Of a DNA stretch of 11,166 nt, positions 7,143 to 11,166 are shown piece after piece. Position 1 is the first letter of the stretch, and every line of letters begins with the position of its first letter. Location: positions 1 through 11,166 of the forward strand of contig JARGGE010000053.1 of assembly GCA_029210865.1 (NCBI GenBank). Reading direction: 5' to 3'. This stretch comes from Trueperaceae bacterium (GTDB lineage: Bacteria > Deinococcota > Deinococci > Deinococcales > Trueperaceae). A program made the position numbers and the translations under genes. The notes beneath the pieces are model-generated. The model saw only the letters and a list, made by a program, of their open reading frames with translations, was not told where the DNA came from and did no database searches.

Positions 7143-7463
7143 GTGGCCGCAGCGCGGGACACCGAGAAGGTCGAGGTCGAGAACGTCAACGTGCCCGGCA
7201 GCACGACCCGGGTGGACGCGACGATGTACCGCGCCGCCCGCCTGGCGCTGCTCCAGGCCCTCCCGGACGCGCCGCCGGGCCTGACGCAGGCCGAGATGAT
7301 CGACGCCACCAAGCGCCACCTCCCCGAGGACCTGTTCCCCGGCGGGGCGAAGGCGGGCTGGTGGGTCAAGTGCGTGCAGCTCGACCTGGAGGCCAAGGGC
7401 CTGGTCGTGCGCGACCGCGCGGCGAAGCCCTTGCGGTGGCGGCGGGGTGCAGGGGCATCGTGA
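7143..7463 (+). CDS. DUF6958 family protein, 106 aa
   Basis: The GTG at 7143 follows GAGGAGGG (7131-7138), which lies inside the end of the VOC gene, giving tight coupling with a one-base gap. The sequence shows the family's features: an opening EKVEVENVNVPGSTTRVDA, then LTQAEMIDATKRHLPEDLFP, then the highly conserved GGAKAGWWVKCVQLDLEAKG and a basic tail ending KPLRWRR. The layout looks like a small winged-helix fold, so nucleic acid binding is possible but unproven. From memory, relatives often lie next to PhnB-like VOC genes, as here. An earlier in-frame start (6954) falls inside the VOC gene and lacks family similarity, so it is rejected. Confidence 0.85.
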   Translation: MAAARDTEKVEVENVNVPGSTTRVDATMYRAARLALLQALPDAPPGLTQAEMIDATKRHLPEDLFPGGAKAGWWVKCVQLDLEAKGLVVRDRAAKPLRWRRGAGAS

Positions 7464-7514
7464 CGTGACGATCGGCCGTGACGTTTTGGATCCCGTCGAC
7501 GGCGAGACGTGCTG
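7464..7514 (+). other. Intergenic gap before the RibD/DHFR-fold gene
   Basis: This short gap contains CGTGACG twice (7463-7469 overlap region and 7479-7485) and a small GGCGAG run at 7501-7506 that can serve as a weak ribosome binding site for the GTG at 7515. No convincing -35/-10 pair is seen, so the next gene may be read from the upstream promoter. Confidence 0.3.
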
Positions 7515-8093
7515 GTGAGGCGTCTGATCGCGATCGAGTTCGTCTCCCTCGACGGCGTCGTCCAGGGTCCGGGCAGACCCGACGAAGACCCCAGCGGCGG
7601 CTTCGCGCACGGCGGCTGGATCCGTCCGTACGCCGACCCCGTGCAGTCGGCCGTCATCCGGAAGCAGATGGGCCTGCCGTTCGACCTGCTGGTGGGGCGC
7701 GTGACCTTCGAGATCTGGGCGGCGCACTGGCCGCAGCGCCCGGACGCCTGGCCCGAGGTGCAGACGGCGACGAAGTACGTCGCCTCGGCCACGCTGGAGG
7801 CGCACGCGTGGGGGCCGTCCGTGTTCCTGAGCGGCGACGTCGCGGGCAAGGTCGCGGCGCTCAAGCGGCAGCCGGGGCCCGACCTGCACGTGTACGGGAG
7901 CGCGAACCTGCTGCAGACGCTGCTCAAACACGACCTGGTCGACGCGCTCTGGTTGCGGATCCATCCGATCACGCTGGGCAGGGGTAAGCGGCTGTTCGAC
8001 GATGGCGCGATCCCCGTCGCGTTCCGTTTGGTGGAGCACCAGGTCACGTCGACGGGTGTGGTCCTGGTGACCTACGAGAGGGGGCACGCGTGA
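7515..8093 (+). CDS. Dihydrofolate reductase family protein (RibD C-terminal fold), 192 aa
   Basis: The protein has the layout of the RibD_C/YyaP-YwjB group of DHFR-fold proteins. It opens RRLIAIEFVSLDGVVQGPGR, has DLLVGRVTFEIWAAHWP in the middle, SGDVAGKVAALKRQPG, then the nucleotide-binding-like LHVYGSANLLQTLLKHDLVD and the characteristic LRIHPITLGRGKRLF. Family members bind NADPH-like cofactors, but substrates of this group are mostly unknown; it is not a housekeeping FolA. GTG at 7515 gives the usual M-R-R-L-I opening; GTG at 7509 is the alternative. It ends 31 bases before the IS630 element, with no clear terminator between. Confidence 0.88.
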   Translation: MRRLIAIEFVSLDGVVQGPGRPDEDPSGGFAHGGWIRPYADPVQSAVIRKQMGLPFDLLVGRVTFEIWAAHWPQRPDAWPEVQTATKYVASATLEAHAWGPSVFLSGDVAGKVAALKRQPGPDLHVYGSANLLQTLLKHDLVDALWLRIHPITLGRGKRLFDDGAIPVAFRLVEHQVTSTGVVLVTYERGHA

Positions 8094-8121
8094 CGCATGC
8101 GCGCCGCACGTCGGTGGGGGT

Positions 8122-8155
8122 CCTAAGTGCTCTGGCACGGAAGTGCGGTGACGTA
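8122..8155 (+). repeat. IS630 left imperfect inverted repeat (with flanking TA)
   Basis: This sequence begins CCTAAGTG and ends TGACGTA. It matches the reverse complement of the right end at 23 of 34 positions; the identities cluster at the outer tip and at an inner block, like a transposase-binding site plus a cleavage end. It lies 11 bases beyond the transposase stop codon. Confidence 0.6.
8124..8125. repeat. TA target-site duplication, left copy
   Basis: The TA directly before the left end of the IS630-like element pairs with TA at 9406-9407. IS630/Tc1-type elements insert at TA and duplicate it. A dinucleotide is weak evidence alone; it is supported by the matching terminal sequences. 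Confidence 0.5.
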
Positions 8156-8165
8156 TTGGTGGGGG

Positions 8166-9315
8166 TCAGGCGGCGAGGGCGGTGGGGGTGGCTTGGTTGG
8201 GGATGTGTTGGAGGAGTGCGCGCAGGTTGGTTCGGGTGAACTTCCACTCGAACGGTGTGGCGATCTGCTCGTAGTGGTGTTGGAAGGCGAGCAGGCGCTC
8301 GGCGACCGGGTCGAGGTCGGTGAAGTCGTTGGGTTCGAGGACCTTGCGTTGCACGATGGAGAAGTAGATCTCGATCTGGTTGAGCCACGAGGCGTGAATC
8401 GGGAGGTGCACCAGCCGCAGGTTCGGCCATCTGCCTTGGAGTCGCTCGATGGCGGCTCGGCCGCGGTGGCTGGAGCCGTTGTCGACGATCCAGTACACGG
8501 TTCGCGCGGAGGCGTACGGTTCATTGCGCATGACTTGGTCGACGAGGCGGTTGAAGGGTTCGATGCCGGTCTCGGTTTCGGTGCGGCCGAAGAGCCGGGC
8601 GCGGTGGACGTCCCAGGCGGCCAGGTAGGCGAACGCCCCGCCGCGCTGGTACTCGTGCTAGACGCGCATGCCCGCGCCGGGCGCGGCGGGGAGGGTGGGG
8701 TGCGTGCGGTTGCGGGCTTGGATGCTGGTCTTCTCGTCGGCGGAGATGACGTAGTCGTGGGGGCCGATGGCGCGACCGGCATGCCGGCGGTGGTAGAGGT
8801 CGAGTACGCGGCCTGCCTTGCTGGCGAAGTCTGGGTCGCGCGGGAAGATCCAGGAGCGGTGCCGCCAGGGGCGGATGGCGTCGCTGGTGAGCCAGCGCCA
8901 GATGGTGGTGCCGCTAATGGAGGCGACGATCCCATGCGCGACGGCGGTGCGCGCGAGGTCGGGGCAGTGCCAGCGGGCGAGCGGCACGCCCGTGGTGGTC
9001 GGCGGCTCGCAAGCGAGCGCCTTGATGGCGATGATGACGTCAGGGGGGAAAGACCGGAGGGCGACCTCCGCGGGGCTCGTCTTGGAGGCCAGCGAGGCGC
9101 TTCTGGTAGAAGCGTTTGCGCCATTTGGAGACCACTTGTCGTGGCGTGTCGAGCCGGGCGGCGATCGTGTCGTTGCTCATGCCTGCGGCGGCGTACAGCA
9201 CGATCCGCGCCCGCACCACCTCCCGGTACGGTGACGTATAACGTCGCGCGATCGCCTCCAGGTACCCGCGCTCATCGTCACTCAGTACAATCCCGTAAGG
9301 ACTCGTCCGTGGCAC
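8166..9315 (-). pseudogene. IS630-family transposase, frame-shifted and interrupted by an amber codon
   Basis: On the minus strand, a GTG at 9315 with GGGAGGAGG just upstream opens an N-terminal HTH part (YREVVRARIVLYAAAGMSN, then VVSKWRKRFYQKRL). That frame stops at TGA 9042-9040 right after a run of six C. One base off, the frame resumes DVIIAIKALACE and continues through WRWLTSDAIRPWRHRSWIFP to the catalytic domain. First acidic residue: Asp in YVISADEKTS. Second: Asp in YWIVDNGSSHRG. Third: Glu in SWLNQIEIYFS. All DDE residues are present. The second frame is cut by TAG at 8660-8658 within MRV-stop-HEYQRGG, where relatives carry Glu in an R-V-E-H-E-Y phrase; a single GAG-to-TAG change explains it. 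The full reading is about 382 codons. The frameshift may be programmed (CCC_UGA), but the amber makes this copy inactive unless suppressed. Confidence 0.85.
9040..9048 (-). promoter_or_regulatory. Candidate +1 frameshift site CCC_CCC_UGA in the transposase
   Basis: The minus-strand message reads UUU CCC CCC UGA C at the junction of the HTH and DDE frames. Slippage of the Pro tRNA by +1 on the last CCC gives CCU and then GAC, joining the two frames exactly (F-P-P-D-V-I-I). CCC followed by UGA is a known shift-prone context. A 6-base hairpin, CGGAGG/CCTCCG at 9055-9070, lies six bases upstream. It could equally be a C-run length mutation. Confidence 0.4.
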
Positions 9316-9321
9316 GATACC

Positions 9322-9340
9322 TCCTCCCTTACGGGGAGGA
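9322..9340 (-). promoter_or_regulatory. Hairpin masking the transposase ribosome binding site
   Basis: On the minus strand the leader reads TCCTCCC, a 5-base loop, then GGGAGGA. This is a perfect 7-base stem whose 3' arm contains most of the Shine-Dalgarno run for the GTG at 9315. When folded it should hide the RBS and keep transposase translation low. The pairing is seen; the effect is inferred from similar translational control in other IS elements. Confidence 0.55.
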
Positions 9341-9375
9341 TGCCATGAGAGAACCCCCGAACGAGAGATCTAAAT

Positions 9376-9409
9376 TACGTCATCGTATTTATATCATTGA
9401 CCACTTAGG
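9376..9409 (-). repeat. IS630 right imperfect inverted repeat (with flanking TA)
   Basis: This is the partner of 8122-8155: the reverse strand reads CCTAAGTGGTC, an AT-rich middle, and TGACGTA. The TA at 9406-9407 is the likely right copy of the duplicated target. The AT-rich middle (including TATAAA on the minus strand) is a plausible place for the transposase promoter, but no good -35 partner is seen. Confidence 0.6.
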
Positions 9410-9457
9410 CTGATCATGAAGCGATCGACCGAAGCCTCACGCGAAGGAGGAGAGCTC

Positions 9458-9664
9458 ATGGCAGCGATCGTGAAAGTGATCGAGGTTCTGGCGCAGTCCG
9501 AGAAGAGTTGCGACGACGCGGCCAAGGTCGCGCTCGAGGAGGCGTCCAAGACGGTCCGGGGCATCCAGAGCATCTACGTCAAGGACATGCAGGCCGTGGT
9601 CGAGAACGACCGGATCGTCCAGTACCGGATCAACGCGAAGATCTCGTTCACGCTCGAGCGGTAA
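9458..9664 (+). CDS. Dodecin family protein, 68 aa
   Basis: A strong RBS (AAGGAGGAG, 9444-9452) precedes the ATG. The protein has the dodecin strand-helix-strand-strand layout: AAIVKVIEVLAQSEKS (strand 1), CDDAAKVALEEASKTVRG (helix), IQSIYVKDMQAVVEN and RIVQYRINAKISFTLE (strands 2 and 3). Dodecins are 12-subunit hollow spheres that store or buffer flavins. This one belongs to the group with an S-I/V-Y-V-K phrase, and it has no tryptophan at all. The Trp that stacks on flavin in the classic archaeal and mycobacterial dodecins is missing, and the usual S-W near residue 17 is S-C. Flavin binding is therefore uncertain. It starts only 51 bases after the IS, so its original promoter may have been displaced. 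Confidence 0.9.
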   Translation: MAAIVKVIEVLAQSEKSCDDAAKVALEEASKTVRGIQSIYVKDMQAVVENDRIVQYRINAKISFTLER

Positions 9665-9766
9665 GGCTGAACCCGCAGGTGGTCGCTTGGTGAGCTTCGA
9701 GGTCCCCGCGGATCTGCTCGACGGGGTCGCGTCCGGCCTTGCGGCGCGTGGGATCCTGGTGCCCAG
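9665..9766 (+). other. Gap with a short coding-like segment, unrecognised
   Basis: A GTG at 9690 opens a frame whose first 25 or so codons look protein-like (SFEVPADLLDGVASGLAARG). It then runs out of frame through the VOC gene to 9974, where it is Ser/Arg-rich shadow. This could be the remnant start of a lost gene or an upstream leader peptide. I do not recognise a family and see no promoter. Confidence 0.25.
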
Positions 9767-10162
9767 ATGCTGCACCACGTCGAGTTCTACGTCCGCGACC
9801 TGGAGCGCTCGATCGCGTTCTGGACACCCTTCATGGCGCTGCTCGGCTACGAGTCGGAGCGCTGGTCGCAGGGCGTCAACTACCTCTTGGGCGAGCAGGA
9901 CCCGTACGTCTGCCTGGTGCAGGCACCGCCCGAGCACCAGGGGGCCGGCTACCACCGCCGGCGGGTCGGGCTGAATCACCTGGCGTTCCGCGCCCGGTCG
10001 CGCGCGCACGTCGACGAGGTGCGCGCCTGAGCGCGGGCCGCGGGGCACCCGCTGCTCTACGACGACCGCTACCCGTTCGCCACCGCGCCCGGGTACTACG
10101 CCGTGTTCTGCGAGGACCCCGACCGGATGAAGCTCGAGGTGGTGGCGCCGCGCGAGGGGTGA
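9767..10162 (+). pseudogene. VOC family protein interrupted by an in-frame TGA
   Basis: The frame begins MLHHVEFYVRDLERSIAFW and continues through LGYESERWSQGVNYLL and VGLNHLAFRARS, a normal single-domain VOC (glyoxalase-type) protein. At 10028-10030 a TGA (codon 88) interrupts it. The very same frame then continues with the expected C-terminal half: GHPLLYDDRYPFATAPGYYA, FCEDPDRMKLEVVAPRE and a proper TGA at 10160-10162, giving a normal 131-residue length. The metal ligands expected for the fold would be His4, His71 and Glu124; Glu124 lies after the stop, so the short product should be inactive. A TGG-to-TGA change is the simplest cause. No strong RBS precedes the ATG. It may once have followed the dodecin gene in one transcript. 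Confidence 0.8.
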
Positions 10163-10181
10163 CGCGACCTGCCGCGGGCGC

Positions 10182-10340
10182 GCCTTGCACCGGCAGCGCG
10201 TCCTGGTGGGCGACGTCCTCCCGGACGGCGAGGCGACGGCCGTGCAGACGATCTGAGGGCTCCTCGACCACGGCCTGCCGCTCGCCGGGCAGCTGTCGCT
10301 GCTGCTCGTCGCCATGGGCCTGCCGGGGGTCGAGATCTAG
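10182..10340 (+). pseudogene. Short coding-like remnant with in-frame TGA, unrecognised
   Basis: The frame through ALHRQRVLVGDVLPDGEATA and, after a TGA at 10254-10256, GLLDHGLPLAGQLSLLLVAM to a TAG at 10338-10340 has G or C at every codon third position apart from the stop codons. It also has a balanced amino acid mix, unlike the shadow frames nearby. A TTG at 10185 could start it. I do not recognise the family; about 50 residues would be encoded if the TGA were a sense codon. It might be a real small gene with a nonsense change or the tail of a lost gene. It is listed because the coding character is clear and the neighbours are also broken. Confidence 0.35.
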
Positions 10341-10372
10341 CGTGCGGGCGGCCCGCGATCCGCGCGCCCGCG

Positions 10373-10911
10373 TCAGAGCAGCCACACCTCCAGCAGGACG
10401 ATCGACCACGAGACGATTGCCGTCACCACCACCCCCGTCGCCATCCCGACGGTCATCGACGCCGGGATCGAGACGCACCCCAGGAGCACCACGTACTCGG
10501 TGCCGCCGCTGCAGCGGCTGGGCGGCGTGCGCGTGTAGCGGTAGTGGGTGCCGTCCCGGATGTAGCCGGCGGTGTTGGCGGTCCTTGGGTCGACGACGTA
10601 GCGCGGGCCGCCGCCCGACGCGTTGACGTAACCGCGGCCGCTGACGGACCCCGCGCGCAGCCCCGGCTCCAGCACCGAGCGCGGTCTGCAGCGCCGTACC
10701 AGAGCCGGTGGCGGGCGGCCGCGTCGGACGCCGCGTCCGGGCTGAGGGCCACGTCGACGCCGTCGAGGGCGAGGTCGATCACGCGCGCGGTGCCGCCCTC
10801 CACGTCGGTGAGGGGCAGCAGGCTCGCCAGGAAGACGCGCGGCCGCGCGACGAAGGCGCGTGCCCCCGCGGCGGCCAGACCGTCGACGATCACCCGCTCC
10901 GAGGCGACCAC
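10373..10911 (-). pseudogene. Membrane protein of unknown family, broken by a frameshift
   Basis: Read on the minus strand, the frame from GTG 10911 is protein-like: VIVDGLAAAGARAFVARP, then RVFLASLLPLTDVEGG, then LDGVDVALSPDAAS, to HRLWYGAADR. It then turns into Cys/Arg/Ser junk. In the frame one base off, good sequence resumes with RSVLEPGLRAGSVSGRGYV and GGPRYVVDPRTANTAGYIRD. It ends with a hydrophobic C-terminus (MATGVVVTAIVSWSIVLLEV) that is probably a membrane span, stopping at TGA 10375-10373. The switch lies near 10675-10686 and is explained by one missing base. The intact form would have about 179 residues from this start. The same frame stays open upstream to the TGA at 11035 without an ATG, GTG or TTG, so the true start is uncertain. 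No family is recognised. Confidence 0.55.
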
Positions 10912-11034
10912 CAGCGTCTGGTCCGCGACCGCCAGCGGGAGCAGCAGGTCGGCGAGGCCGTAGGCGCTGGCCGCGTCCTCGGACCAAAGTTCGTTGGCCG
11001 CGAAGTTGGCCGCCCGGCTCGCTGCGCCGTGTGG

Positions 11035-11166
11035 TCAGCGACCCTCGGCGAGCAGCTCGTCGTCGCAGGGCCAGGCCGCCGCGGGCTCGTCGATTCCGGT
11101 GACGACCGGCTTGAAGGCGGCGACCGCCTCCCCGCGCGCCCGCATCGCGGCGCAGATCGCGGCGGC
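11035..11166 (-). pseudogene. bioD: Dethiobiotin synthetase (BioD)-like fragment, truncated by TGA
   Basis: The minus-strand frame entering from the window's right edge reads AAAICAAMRARGEAVAAFKP, then VVTGIDEPAAAWPCDDELLA and EGR, and stops at TGA (11037-11035). Helix-A-A-F-K-P-V-V-T-G followed by W-P-x-D-x-E-L-L is the segment just after the P-loop in actinobacterial-type BioD, the ATP-dependent enzyme that closes the ureido ring in biotin synthesis. The stop comes far before the rest of BioD (the E-G-V-G-G-L region), and the sequence beyond it in the same frame (SRAANFAANELWSEDAAS) is not BioD. So it appears to be a truncated or recombined copy. The P-loop itself lies outside the window and cannot be checked. 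Confidence 0.55.

Larger units (their letters stand above)
8126..9405 (-). mobile_element. IS630-family insertion sequence, about 1.28 kb
   Basis: The element carries a minus-strand IS630-type DDE transposase gene (broken) and imperfect terminal inverted repeats. Comparing 8122-8155 with the reverse complement of 9376-9409 gives 23 identities in 34 without gaps. Identity is perfect over the outer eight (CCTAAGTG) and over the inner TGACGTA. Taking the flanking TA as the duplicated target gives ends AGTG...CACT and an element of 1280 bases, normal for the family. The right end is sharply AT-rich compared with the surrounding chromosome, a sign of foreign origin. It lies between the DHFR-fold gene and the dodecin gene and breaks neither. 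The boundary could instead include the outer CC/GG, but then no TA duplication would be seen. Confidence 0.75.

Noticed and set aside
8094..8123. Palindromic GC stretch after the DHFR-fold gene as a terminator
   Set aside because: The palindrome GCATGC is short and has no T-run; too weak to call.
8123..9124. Minus-strand frame of 333 codons within the IS
   Set aside because: It is Ser/Pro/Arg-rich and overlaps the true transposase frames out of register; no domain is seen.
8127..9413. Plus-strand open frame of 428 codons across the IS element
   Set aside because: It is opposite the transposase, whose DDE and HTH motifs are unmistakable on the minus strand; the plus-strand reading is Gly/Val/Glu-rich shadow.
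9397..9425. Outward hybrid promoter from the IS right end into the dodecin gene
   Set aside because: TTGACC is a good -35, but no acceptable -10 lies 16-19 bases downstream.
10028..11037. UGA read as tryptophan or selenocysteine
   Set aside because: Intact genes in the window end at UGA, the organism is very GC-rich, no SECIS-like stem is evident, and simple decay or base error explains the three cases better.

Overview
The window is very GC-rich, and codon third positions in the believable genes are almost all G or C. It reads as a chromosomal segment of a high-GC bacterium. An actinobacterial lineage fits best, judging by the style of the BioD-like fragment, the DUF5671, DUF6958 and PhnB-like families, and TANNNT-type leaderless starts. 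A deep-branching Deinococcota lineage cannot be excluded from sequence alone. There are no RNA genes, CRISPR arrays or phage genes.

Left part (1-3243, plus strand): the 3' end of an ASCH-domain gene, then three co-directional genes for envelope proteins. These are a secreted protein with a signal peptide, a small single-span membrane protein, and a polytopic DUF5671 protein. The DUF5671 gene appears to have a one-base frameshift that cuts off its soluble C-terminal tail.

Middle part (3300-8093, plus strand): a likely leaderless gene for an AlbA_2/HATPase_c_4/HTH regulator, preceded by an inverted repeat that looks like an operator. It is coupled by an ATGA overlap to an unusual fusion of an alpha/beta hydrolase with a GrpB domain. 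The hydrolase half lacks the expected catalytic Asp. Then comes a well-formed leaderless promoter driving a tandem PhnB-like VOC gene and a DUF6958 gene, followed by a RibD/DHFR-fold protein. These look like small stress or detoxification accessory genes, but no single pathway joins them.

Right part (8124-11166): an IS630-family element with recognisable imperfect ends and a TA duplication carries a broken transposase gene. The gene has a CCC_UGA frameshift site and an amber codon. Beyond it lie an intact dodecin gene and a run of decayed genes: a VOC gene with an in-frame TGA, a short coding-like remnant with an in-frame TGA, a minus-strand membrane protein gene with a frameshift, and a BioD-like fragment ending in TGA at the window edge. 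This is either real gene decay around the IS or uncorrected base errors in the assembly.

I did not find a clear new defence or mobile system. The most interesting items are the hydrolase-GrpB fusion coupled to an AlbA_2 regulator with its own operator-like repeat, the RBS-masking hairpin and CCC_UGA shift site of the transposase, and the cluster of in-frame UGA codons at the right end.
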